This document shows positions 25,734 through 37,500 of a DNA stretch of 64,000 bases, one piece after another. Position 1 is the stretch's first letter. Each line of letters opens with the position of its first letter. The notes beneath the pieces were generated by a model. That model was not told the origin of the DNA, did no database searches, and was given only the letters and a program-made list of their open reading frames with translations. The stretch comes from Elysia chlorotica (taxonomy: Eukaryota > Mollusca > Gastropoda > Plakobranchidae), in the NCBI GenBank assembly GCA_003991915.1, contig RQTK01000176.1:252544-316543 (forward strand), in the 5' to 3' direction. Made by a program: the position numbers and the translations under genes.

Positions 25734-25843
25734 AATACCCGCTTTTCATCTTAATAATATTATAAACCTCCACCTTCTATACCACCAGATTTTTATCTGA
25801 AATGTGTATAAATTCCACCGTGTATACTCCCCGCTTTTAAACT

Positions 25844-27566
25844 TCAATGTGTAAATACTCCACCTGGCATAATATCCAGTGAGGGACGACTGTCTTGTTT
25901 AACATCGCCATTCTCAAGGTTGAACTGACAGATGTAGATCTTACTTGGGTTGGTTCTCGTAGCCTGTGATTGATTACTGTCACACGGGTAGTCATACCAT
26001 AGAGCGTCACCCTCGGCGTCCATAGCAACGCAGTCCTCGATACCAGCGGCCAACCAATCATTGTCGGGGCCGTTGCCGAAAGCAAAGTTATGCCAGCTCA
26101 GATCGCTGTTGTCTTCCCACTTAAATTTCTTTTCTTCTTTCTTGTCGTGGAGCCCAATCCACACCTCCTCAGTTGTGCCATACCGCTGGATCAACTGGTC
26201 GGCCAGGTAGTCGTTGAGCGCTTTGGTCTTTGGGAGAACCAGAGTCCCGCCGTCTGCCCTACAGGCCCTGCTAGCTTCTCCATAGGTTCTCCTCTTGGAC
26301 ACAACGAAATGGAGACATGTGTTGTTCCAGACCTGCATATAGTCCGGGTCTCCCCTGCTGGCCAGATTCCGTGGACATGTCCAATCAACACCCTTGGATT
26401 CCGCGGCGACTGAAAAAAAAATGATAATGCGGCAGGCAGATATCATTGCCATGTGATGTATTTTCTGGAGCAGGGAGCGAAATCACTAGCATGTACTTCG
26501 TATAAGTATTATTGTCCTTACAGAAATCTGTATTGATTGACATGCATTCCCAATATGTCTTAGATAATATGAGTGCATGTCTGTTGATAGATAATTACTT
26601 GTCATGTCGTTTGGTGATTGATACTTCTGGTACCGTTTAATTCCATGCATATTTTTTAAAGGCAAAGTCAGTGAACTTTGAAAATTTCAAAACAAACAAT
26701 AGATACAAATGGGATTCGTATTTTTAAAGGCAACTAGTGTAGTTTATGTTTTACTCGAAGTCCATCAAACTGTACAGCTTCACCTCGTTAAATGTCCTAA
26801 AATATTACAAGAAAACAATAATGTCATAGGGCATATTCCTATAAAATAGACGTATGGTTTACTTCAGAATGGAAACAACAATATTTCGAAACTTAGAAAT
26901 AAATAAACGTGTTTAAAAGTAATTTTAAAAAAATTGTTTTCATAACATTTCACGATCAGACTATCTATTAGCCTACTATTGTTCTTGTGATCTTGCAGTC
27001 ATTTTATGGAGACGGCAGGACTGATAAACTCGTGGTTATGGGTAACGCTTTGATAACGTTGACAGTAAAAAAAAATAATAATGTATAATTGGATTGACAA
27101 GACTGATAGAAAACTAAGAGACAACAAATCATACTCGGGAAGCTTTCCTCAATTCATATAATTTCCTTTGACATTGTCTGAAAAGTGAGCAGCTTTTTAA
27201 GTAAGACGTTTAATTTTGCCAATCCCGTATTAATAATTGTGTACTATGCTACTAGATTCTATGTTTCAGATTGTATATATGTAGATTAGTACGACTCGTC
27301 CTGAAATGTGCTAACAAAAAGGCTTACGCCGGGTTGCAAGCTACCACAACGTTGTACCTACGACCCTAGTTACTGCACATGTCACTAAATCGGACACTGA
27401 GGTTATTGTGACCTTGGCTGTTGATGGGACGTGATGTTAAGCGAGGAAAAAAAACATATTGAAGACTTGCGTAATGTGTTCAAATGTAATGAAAAAGGAA
27501 GCAGAGTTAAAACAACAACTTACATAAGCTGAAGATAAGAAGGCAGGCAATAATCGCTACGCACAT
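25844..27566 (-). CDS. secreted C-type lectin D (two exons: 27524-27566 and 25844-26409)
   Basis: This is a complete two-exon gene encoding 202 residues. Exon 1 (43 nt) encodes MCVAIIACLLIFSL plus one base and ends at the strong donor T|GTAAGTTG. Exon 2 follows acceptor TTTTTTTTCAG and gives the join SLFAAESKGVDWTCP. Residues 1-17 or so form a signal peptide, so the product should be secreted. The rest is one CTLD with six cysteines (long form), the WIGLHD core and EDCVAMD. The loop that carries EPN or QPD in sugar-binding lectins reads GNGPDN, and WND is replaced by WYD. Sugar specificity is therefore not predictable. A short tail ending PGGVFTH precedes the stop. Invertebrate CTLD proteins of this kind often act in pathogen recognition or mucus and shell matrix; that role is inferred. 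Confidence 0.88.
26410..27523 (-). other. intron of lectin D
   Basis: A 1.1 kb AT-rich phase-1 intron with donor GTAAGTTG and acceptor TTTTTTTTCAG. No further exon was recognised inside it. Confidence 0.75.
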
Positions 27567-28740
27567 TCTGGTTCACACTCCCAGCTGGCAAATTCTCGTC
27601 TCTCTCAGCAGCACGCTATGCTATCCTTTACAGGGTTGAAAATAAAAAAAAAAGATTGTTTATGTTTGATTTGGGTCCTTTTTATTCTACATAACCGTAG
27701 TTGAATTTATGTCATCTGTCATAGCAAAACCGAAGCATTGAACTTCTTTTATAGTTTTCCTTTAGGTACCGGTTACTAGTTTAACTTAGACATTTTGCTT
27801 GTAAATTTAAGGAAAAGATTACTTTGTTCTGAAGATTCTCTAACATATCGATCGGAGACATTTACAATTTGATAACAATCTGTTCTACTTATTAATTTCA
27901 CCATTGTAAGGTTATTCAGGTGAAACGAAATCATTTATATTTACTAATGTACAGTAGCACCTTTTCTTTCAATAATTACATTACTCTGTAATATAGTCAA
28001 TATAGCTACGAAAAAGGAGTATTTAGGAAGATCAAAAAACAAAAGGAAAAACAATACACTGATTTATTTACTTCTTTGAAATAATTCTTGCTAACCAAAT
28101 GAAACAAAAATAATATGAAATTTAAAGTATATATTAATTTTCTAGTCCTAGATTATGAGCATAGCCATTCCTTTGACTTACGCAACTTATGCCTGCGATT
28201 CTCTTCTCTGTTAAGACACTTTAGCTGCCTCTGATATAGAGGCAATTTCCACAATTGTATCTTTTTTATAATTTAAATTTACCTCCTTGAAAAATATAAT
28301 TTATATTTCCTTTGCTTGGTTTGCAAGAAACAGCCCAATATTTATGCAAATAAAAATTTGAGCCGACAATAACAACAACGTGTGAAAGTTTTGTGTCCTT
28401 ACCTGATAAGACAAAAGCGATCTATTGATAGAACCAAAATATTACCAATGATGTTAAATCACACTGGTGTGAAATTAGACTCGGCACTATCTGGGATTAA
28501 ACTGCGCAAGATTCCTGCGGTGCTTGAGCTTCACGATGCTAGCTATAAAAATATGAAAAAGATAACCACACGCCTAAGTCCGACCGTTGAATTTATTATA
28601 TTACTTTATATTACTTGTAGATGATTAATATATGAGTTAGGCTATAATCCAAGGTATATTGTGTAGCATAATTGATAAGCATTTATACTATTTAAAGAGT
28701 TCGTCGTAAATGTTGTTAGCCGGGCTTGTGGGACTAAAAT

Positions 28741-28868
28741 GTTTTATTATGTAAAGTAAACAATTAGAACTGAAACAAATGTAGCATTGTTTATTTGTGT
28801 GTGTATTTTATTATGTAAAGTAAACAATTAGAACTCAAACAAATGTAGCATTGTTTATTTGTGTGTGT
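28741..28868. repeat. 64-bp direct tandem duplication
   Basis: TTTTATTATGTAAAGTAAAC through TTGTTTATTTGTGTGTGT occurs twice head-to-tail with one or two differences. Confidence 0.92.
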
Positions 28869-29214
28869 AGATCGGCAGTTGGGGGATAACTCATTCGGTA
28901 TGAAGCTGAATCAGATACTTAGCTTCGGTTAAATTTGGAATACCCAAGTCCAAAGTAGATGCATGCATTTATTTGCACTCATCTGTCCACTAATAAAGTC
29001 AGGCAATGGAACTCGATTCCAAGTGGAAACAATAGAGACTGTTAATGCTCTTCAACAACAATTGTACAGGCTGCAAAATATGTTTTTCAGCTTAAGTTCT
29101 TGCAAGACCCAAATCGTACATCTGTTTTAGGGGGCGCTTTAAAATAAAAAATAATAGTGCAAGGTTTCTATCACATTCAAAAGTTGGTCTCACTATTGCT
29201 ATAGCGACGCTTTA

Positions 29215-29335
29215 GTATAATGTGACCAATTAAGACAGGGGTCCAGGTTTCCCCGCTCTGTCCCGTGTGTGGCAGCACATAAAATTGTAAGACGTTAGTC
29301 TTGAGGCCCGTCCACAATATTTCCTATATAGTTGG
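29215..29335 (-). mobile_element. dispersed repeat family R1, partial copy
   Basis: It contains AATGTGACC..TAAGACAGGGGTCCAGG and GGCCCGTCCACAATAT, in the same orientation as the copy at 19895. The head is missing. Confidence 0.55.
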
Positions 29336-29509
29336 ATTTTTAGCAACAACAACAAAAATCGACGCTGTATAGGATAACAATTGAGAACCTATAATGTGTT
29401 AAGCTAGGAGAGAACAATAAAGACAATTATTCTCTTTAAAGTGTTTTTCATTGTTAGCCAAAAGTGTGAGAATACACGCGATCAACGTTGAAGATTCAGT
29501 TTTCTGTTG

Positions 29510-30325
29510 TGAGGTAAATAAAGGAAACCTCATTAGACCGAGTGTCAAAATAAGCCTTTTGGTTGTAATTTAGCGGATGAATAGTCACTTCACTCCCACA
29601 CACCTGTCTATATATCCATGTAATTTGGGTGATCACCTGAAATAAATTCCTATTAATGGTTGAAGGCGACGGATGAAGAAATATACGCTTGTCAAAGTAA
29701 AAACAGTGATGATCGATTGTTAGATACTGTGTACATTTTTTAAAATGTATGTAATCATTTTCCTCTACACAAGTGGCACTATATTCAAGGGCAACTAACA
29801 TGTTTACTAGTAGAGTGTATCCCGGAAAAATGATAAGCCTGCCTCCCTTCATATATTCGTCATCACATTAAGGGTGGTACAGTATACTGATTTGTTTGTT
29901 CGTTTGTTTGTTTTCACAACAAAGAACCACAAAAGGTATGCAAAAGAAAAAAAAGAAAAAAAACGAAGTCTTTTTTTATGTGAGATAAAATAATGGAAAT
30001 CTCAATAGACCTAGATTCTAAGTAAGCCTTTTGGCTGTAATTTAGCGGATGAATAGTCGCGTTACCCCCACACACCTGTCTATATATCCATGTAATTTGG
30101 GTGATCATCTGAAATAAATTCCTAGTAATGGTTAAAGACGACGGATGAAGAAATATACGCTTATCAAAGTACAAACGGTGATGTCCCCTTGTTAAATAGC
30201 TAGTATGTAACTTTTAAAATGTTTTTCATCACATTCAGGGTGGTACAGTATAATGATTTGTTTGTTTGTTTGTTTTGACAACAAAGAACTACAAAAGGTA
30301 TGCAAAAGAAAGAATTAAAAAAAAC
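29510..30325. repeat. tandem duplication, two units of ~0.35-0.45 kb
   Basis: Unit 1 (29510-29955) and unit 2 (29980-30325) share AGCCTTTTGG.TGTAATTTAG, CCACACACCTGTCTATATAT, GGATGAAGAAATATACGCTT and GGTGGTACAGTATA followed by (GTTT)n and AGGTATGCAAAAGAAA. Confidence 0.88.
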
Positions 30326-30585
30326 TAAGTCTTTTTTTTTTCTTTTTTCTAAAATGAGCTTGTTGATACGATACCTACGCTAGGACAAAGTACTGCTCTC
30401 TCAGGTTGCAAAAGATAGTACAGTTCTATAATTAATATAGATGTATGAGCGAATGTTTTATACATGATTATAGATATTTTTTAAATCATAATGTAAAAAA
30501 ATTCATTTTTCTCTTTCTGTATCATCTTTTATGCTATTTTACATTCTTATTGTTGCATTTATCTTTGTCGATTTTTGTAGATCTT

Positions 30586-30718
<133 letters not shown>

Positions 30719-30829
30719 CACTTATCATAACCGCAACACCATCACAACCACCACCACCATCAACATAACCAATACGAGCACCACCAACATCGTCAACCGA
30801 TTTGAAGAGAAAATCTAAGCATTTATTAA

Positions 30830-33519
30830 ATTGATATTACGATTTTGAAGCCATTTTAAACGAAACAAATACATGGAAAAGAAACAAAAGAGGAATTATG
30901 GTCAATATTTTATTGTTTTGAAGCAGTTGACAGTTCCAGAGACTATGGCACTGTGAAAAATATGCACTTTTTACATCACCCAATACATGGTTGCAGAAAA
31001 ATGTAGAAAGTTAACCCATTAGAAACTTTCTACAAAATGGATAGTTATGGAAGCACTGACAACATGTTATTGTCAATAATATTCATAATGGGATAGTGTG
31101 AGATGATAACGATATAAATAATTTTTTTAAAGCAAGAACAAAAATGATATCAATAGTAAAATTAACAATAAAATAACAATAATTACGATAACAATAATAC
31201 AAAAATTATTAAATATATAATAATTAACAACAAAATCAACAATAACAACAACAACAACAACAATAACAACAATAATAATAATAATAATAATAAATAATAA
31301 ATATAGTTAGAAATAATAAAATAAAAAAAAAAATGAATCATCACTATTAAAATTTCTCTAACTTTAATTAAAACCAAAAGTAATTACAGGAATTGCACAA
31401 ATCATATCAAGCCAAAATGCAAAAATTACTTAACCAACAGAAAGAAGAAAGGGAATAAACTGTGATATTAATTGCCTTTCAAACGAGCACATTTTTTGTT
31501 TTGTTTTGAGGGAACAGCAAAAACTGTAATGATTTTTTTTTAATTTTGTGAAACACATTTCGAAAAAATAGTTTTAAACAACAAAAAGGCTGCAAACCGC
31601 TGTGAACTGCCATTTTGAGAAAAAAGCTGCACTGTCAGGGAATTAATAATTTTAAAAAAAGAATGTGTTGAACAATATATCATAACAATAATTTTGTTAT
31701 CTTTGGTAATTCAAATCGTTTTTGTATAATAAAAAAAAATTAAGAAAATAACAAAGATTGGTGGGTATCCAAAAACGAAAAAGAATTTTGAATTTACATG
31801 TTTAATGTCAACTTTTTTTTAAAAAGCTAAAGGGCTAATCTTAAGGAGTTTTGTACAAAGGAAGGTGCAAGTGAAAATATCACATAATGTTTTGATAATC
31901 TTTTACGAGAATAATGATATCAGCATGTACATATAATAAGTATAGGTTTCTTAAAGCACTTTTTTAAATACCTGTTGGTCATTTAAGAAAACAATTTGTA
32001 AAGGAACCTGGGTGAATCATACACTGGGCAGAATTTTGACATTTTGAGTAAAGAACGGTGCGTTGATCAGTATCAAATTTATTTTTAAAAGTCTTAAAAA
32101 ACCATAACTCTGTCATCCCTACCACTAAATATAATCGCTTTTATTTGTAAATCAAAAACAGTCAGAATGGAAGAATTTCTATAATAAGATCACTCTAGAT
32201 CAAAACTAGATCAAAACCTATTATAACAACAAGTACGAGTACCTGATTCGGTGATTGACCCTGTTTGCTCCACATTTGTCAAAATATAAAATCGTCGTTT
32301 TAGGTTCATATGCATCAATTGATACAAGCATCATGACAGAAACTGATTATAACTTTATAACATTCCATAAAAATTTGAAATTTGCCTGAGGTGCTTCCTC
32401 AGATAAGTATGCAATTTCATCATTCTTAGTTTTACTGGTGGCCCGCAGCTTCTTATAACACAGTTTCATAAAATCGAGTACTTGGCAATCCTGTGAATAT
32501 CTGCCACCAATGTTAGCCTTAGTTGCTGCAAAATGGTAAGTCATAATTCTTATATAATTGTAACAAATAGTTCACCTTGCATATATTAGAATTAAAGGGA
32601 GTATCAAATTTTTTCTCTTAATCAACTCCTTTGATCGCAGTTTAATATATTCGGGTAAAATTGCATTGTATTCCTGAAAAAAATTGTTTTGTAGAAAAAG
32701 ATACTAAATTGGAATAATATTTAATTTCATAAGTAAAGCTGATTTGGGTTTTTTAATTCTACAGTAAAATGAACACTGATGATATTCTTGCAAAATAAAC
32801 TTTAGCAACGTTAGTTAATAGAACAGTGCAAAAACATTTTTAATTATAACTATTGAAGTTGGTTTATTTTTTTTGGATAAAAGTGTTAACAGTGGAATGG
32901 TGACAAATTTTCCTGCTTGTAAACTTTAAGAAGGTTAGATCAATGTGTTTTAATATACTAGGCCTACTAGCTACAGAGTTATTAGATACTAAAATATATT
33001 TGCTGGTTCAGATTATTGGTTAAAAAAATTACAAGGCACACCTAGTCATGATTAAATCTTATTCTAGGACTTTCTCACATTACATATATGCATGAAAGAT
33101 TTTGGAAAAAATATTATATGATGTATTTTTTTGTATTTTGCATGTATGATGGCATTGATGTGTCACAATTTCTTGCAACCTTTGGTGTGAAACATCGGAC
33201 AAAATGAAAAAAATCTTTGGTTTGTGCTCTAAACAGAAGAATTTATACTAGTTGAGTAGTTCTGTCCATGATTTGTAAACTCCATGTACCTTGGTATTGT
33301 AAGATAAACTTATTGACGAGGAGATACCTATTAACTCCATTATGCATCAGAAAAAGAGTGAAGCCCTTTAACTTTAAACGAACCTCATGGAATACAAAAC
33401 TGGCCCTCAAAGAACAATCTTAATTTCGATTGTTTACAAATGTATATTTTAACTTCCTGGCTGAGCATAAGAGTTTTTCCTTTTTTTTTTAGAGAATAAA
33501 TATTGTATGATCATCAAGT
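30830..33519. other. gene-poor stretch downstream of the RhoGEF gene
   Basis: AT-rich sequence with an (AAC/AAT)n tract at 31240-31292. The part just below 33519 is probably 3' UTR of the RhoGEF gene, but its end cannot be fixed. No protein family was recognised in the short frames. Confidence 0.5.
32863..32868 (-). promoter_or_regulatory. candidate polyadenylation signal AATAAA for the PLEKHG-like gene
   Basis: This is the first canonical AATAAA seen on the minus strand after the stop codon, about 650 nt downstream, in AT-rich sequence. Such hexamers are common by chance here, so it is only a candidate. Confidence 0.3.
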
Positions 33520-34530
33520 CTATGGTTGATCCTGAAACTTTGATATCAAAGATCGCACCCAGCCTTTCATGATGACCAAGTTGTCGACTTCTGTGCTCAT
33601 CTGGTCAAGCCCACCTGTAGACTTTGACAGTTGCTGCTGTTGCGAGTCCAGCAAGGGAGAAGAAGCAGAGAAGGAAGAGCTCACTTTTATCCCTGATGTA
33701 CATCCGTCTGAATTAATGGACACTGGGGAAGAGGCTCGCTCAGACAGGGATGAGCAAGACCGGTCAGAACTGCTCCTGGCCCTGTGAACAAACTGGTTCT
33801 TGTTGCGCCAGTGATGCGGGCTGGAAGCTGTTGCTGGTGGGAGTGAGCACCTGTCCGCTAGATCTTTCCCGTGCTTTGTTTTGTCCCCATCAAGGATGGT
33901 CGGGGATGAGAGAGCAGCTGGAGACATAAGATGTCCCTGATCTGGAAATTGATGGTGGTGCGGACTTTGGCAGACATTTTTGTTGTCTTTTCTAGCTAAC
34001 ACAGGAGATGCTAAAATGCTTTCTCTGGTAACAATTTCTTTTGATACTGAGCGCTTCAAATTTAAAGAGGAATTTTTGTCTTTTAAACTTTCACGTGAGC
34101 CATAGAGAATTTCTTTGGAGCCATTGAGTCTTCCTTTTGCTTTAGAACTAAAAGAGGGAGGGAAAAAAACAGATTCTCTCGATCCCCATAGCGCACAAGG
34201 CTTTGCAACATTTTGAATGGACACAAGACTGTCTCTAGAGCCTGACACTTTGCGATCATAGACAAAGATGTCGTCAGAGCAGCGCGGCTGGTAGGAACCT
34301 GGGCCTCCTCCTTCTGCTGCACATCCAGAGGTAGTAGACGAGAGTGATGACTGGGAGGAGCTGGGGAGGAGAGTGCTCCGGTGTTGAGATGGGGGCTGTG
34401 ATTTAGATCTGGCATAGCCGCGGCCTCTCTCGTCACTACTGTCCTGACTCCCGTACACGACCTGGTCCCGCAAGTTCTGCAGGCGCTGGCGGATCATTTC
34501 TCCAGGCTCTCTCCGGCGCACTTCCATTAC
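33520..34530 (-). CDS. PLEKHG: PLEKHG-like gene, last coding exon (C-terminus)
   Basis: This 1,011-nt terminal exon, acceptor CTCTGTCTGCAG|GTA, phase 0, encodes the last 336 residues and ends at TAG 33520-33522. It opens with [20 protein letters not shown], then RDQVVYGSQ. Together with the end of the previous exon this makes one long charged helix split by an intron. The middle holds a repeated short motif GS[RK][DE]xL/V (GSRDSL, GSRESV, GSKEIL, GSRESL). The end is a short helix, [14 protein letters not shown]. Confidence 0.9.
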   Translation of the reverse strand, partial: VMEVRRREPGEMIRQRLQNLRDQVVYGSQDSSDERGRGYARSKSQPPSQHRSTLLPSSSQSSLSSTTSGCAAEGGGPGSYQPRCSDDIFVYDRKVSGSRDSLVSIQNVAKPCALWGSRESVFFPPSFSSKAKGRLNGSKEILYGSRESLKDKNSSLNLKRSVSKEIVTRESILASPVLARKDNKNVCQSPHHHQFPDQGHLMSPAALSSPTILDGDKTKHGKDLADRCSLPPATASSPHHWRNKNQFVHRARSSSDRSCSSLSERASSPVSINSDGCTSGIKVSSSFSASSPLLDSQQQQLSKSTGGLDQMSTEVDNLVIMKGWVRSLISKFQDQP

Positions 34531-37500
34531 CTGCAGACAGAGAACACCAGTAGAAGATAGGCCTAACACATTTTTTATGCATGTACATGTATAAAGTGTC
34601 TTCTAGAACACAAAGCATGTGATAGTTTTGACCTGTTTGATTTTTTTAAAACGTCAGTAGGCATTTTTTCTTTTCTTCAGAAGATATGATGTTGAAAAAT
34701 ACAACCAGAAATAGAGAAAAAGATATTGAAAAATCTCTCACCAAATTAAGATGCTTTTTAAAACGATTGAAAGTGAGACGAAAAATGAAAATTAGTGAGC
34801 TTCAAATGGATAAAGTTAATGAAAAAAAAAGAAATTGCAATCATCAAAGATGCAGAAAGAAAGATTTGACTAGATTCATTAGCTACAAAAGGTGTTTTGA
34901 TTGTAATTGTCTACAAGTTTTCTTTTAATGATGGTGCTTGAATCACAAAAAACAATGCAATGTAGCTGTTGTTAAAGGATTCTATCATGGCACTGAGAAG
35001 AATTTATGACAGGGTAAGCATTCTGAACATCCAATACGGCTTGTTCAATTAATCAATTATTCAATTTCTCATCAGTAATGCTCTTTCCATGGAAGTGTAA
35101 AAATAATACTTTTCTGTATTTCAGAATACAGAATACAACAGACTACAAAAATCTTTATTCAATTCTATAACCAATGTGGTTTTTACCTTTGGAGATCGTG
35201 GCTTGAACATCTCTTCGATGCTCTGGACATATTCCCTGATAGACTTTCTAGACAGAGGAGTCTCTGCATCAGCCTGGGTCAGAGGGAAGGTTAGCCTTGT
35301 CGTGGTAGCTGTGGTCAGAGTGTGTGGCCTAGAAGATGCTACGGGGTATGAGAGTGTAGGCAGCTCATCTGCCGACTCGATGGACCTCTGATTGAAATGT
35401 GGGTCACTACCAAACACATCAGATTCAAAAGCGACTGACAATCGTCTTTCATAGAAGCTGTCTGTTGAATCCATAGACGCACAGGAGTCATTTCTTTTCA
35501 TGCCATGATCTTGAGACATGATATTCCCTACTGTAAGATTAGGGGATTTTTTCTCAGCCTTTGAGACCAATTTTGGGGAGTCACTCATAGAAGTACTTGT
35601 GTTGGAATCAAAGTTACTCTGAATTTTGTTTCCTTGCTGCAGTCTGCCAGGAATATCTTCCAATACTGGGGAAGCATCAAGAGATTCTGCCAGATCGCCA
35701 TTGCTACTGCTGCCATCATTGCTACTGGAGGCAGAGCTCTGCAGTGAAAAACCAGAATCAGATTGCTGAATTTCATAAGAATCCCCTCTCAAGGCAGCTG
35801 GCATTAGAGCTTCTGCAGCTTCTTTTGTAGGTGGGAGAGACAACCTTGTGGCCAGCGGATCTGTTAAATGGGGCAGAGCAGAGCCAGTTTTGTCTTGGCC
35901 GGTGATATCTGCATTCACACTGATGTTTACATCACAAACACTGGCACTAACTCTGCCACTGACATGACCAGCTATGTTTCTATCACTTATACAGTTGTCA
36001 TAATCTTTATCCTGCAAAGATCTTTCTGAACTGGTGTTACCTAGACAAGTTGATTTGTTCATCTTTACAAAACCAACACAAGATGACGATTCAGTAGCAG
36101 AAAAATTACCAGGTGGAACTGCAGTATTTGCCATGCGTGAACCTAGAGAAGACGAGCCAAGACTATGCTCTCTCAACACTGTCTCTAGCTGTCTTTCCTC
36201 GTTTTTCACATGTGTTGATGGCAAATTACTTGTATCACCTTTTAAACGTTCATTCAGATGGGAATGGTGAGTATCCTTCTCTAAATAAACATCATCACTT
36301 TCGTCATCAGATTCTAGAGCTGATGTACGGTTAATGGTGCCACTATCACTAGAGCTGTTAGTTCTTCTCTCCTGCTCTTCGCCAAAGTTTGAGTCTTTCG
36401 CCCATGTGTGGAGTTTGTGCCTCAAAGAGCCAACCAGCCCACCGGTCATCTCATCACTGCCTCCTGAACTCCAGCTTCCCTGGCTTTCATAGGAGGAGGT
36501 CGAAACAGAGGAGATCACCGACAGCCTGTTGGAGCCTGAAGGTTGTGTATCATCATCGTCATTTTCATCCTCCGCATCCTCTTCTTCCACTGTTATTGCT
36601 GGTAAGGAAGTTGGAAACCTCTTAGGCAGGCATCGATAAGACACCGATTCATGCGAGGGTTCTGTAACAGCTTTTATATATTCCTCCATCTCTGCTATCA
36701 TCCTTTGGGCCGATTCCTGCTCTGAAAGGTTGTCAACATTTTGTATTGATGAGTGTCTATTTTTAGAAAGCGTTTTCAAAGCACTGTAGGACATACCTTT
36801 TCCATAGCCACATGTTGTCGGAAGGCTATTGGATCTAGAGAGACTACTGGTCTCTTGAAGCTTTACAGGTTTAGTTAGTGTTATCTTTGTTGGATTAGGT
36901 ATTGTCCCTACAGCTGGTTGGGAAAGGAAATCATCTTTCTTTCTATCGATATTCTCAAGATTTTTCGAAACTCCAATAACTTTGGATAGCGTAGTGTAGG
37001 CAGGAATAGTCCCCTTATTGGATGTATGGACATCTCTACATTGAGACAATTTATTAGTGTTAATAGCCTCTGATACAGAGGGTGACGTGATCTTATCAAC
37101 AGATTCGTTTGATAAAATTTTATTAGATGACAGAGAAGCCGCTGGATTCAGAGGTGACTGCAGACTCCCACTGGCATTTCTGTTGAGGTAAACCAACCAG
37201 TCTAGATTTTCTTTGCTACCCCCACAGCTTGAGCTGCTACTCAGATTGGCTGAATTCGAACGATCACGCAGATCCAAATCACTTTTGTGTGCTACAGACG
37301 CTGTTGACAACGTCTTTTTCTTTTCTTTTTCTGCAAGAGCAACCTCAGTTTTCCTAACCCAGGGGTCCTCTGAGAGATGACTGAGGTCTGTCATGGAGCC
37401 TTTAGTCAGCTTGTCTGCACTGCTCCAGCCTATGAGCCTAGCTTTAGATCCATCTGCAGAGGCTTTGTTTCTCAGAGCTGACATAGAAGTATAATCCTGA

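Noticed and set aside
32347..32544. 65-codon minus-strand frame with balanced composition
   Set aside because: No recognised family and no clear splice partners. It is downstream of the RhoGEF stop and could not be supported as coding.
36034..36625. Plus-strand frames opposite the giant RhoGEF exon
   Set aside because: They are shadows of the 1,220-codon minus-strand frame, with no splice or family support.
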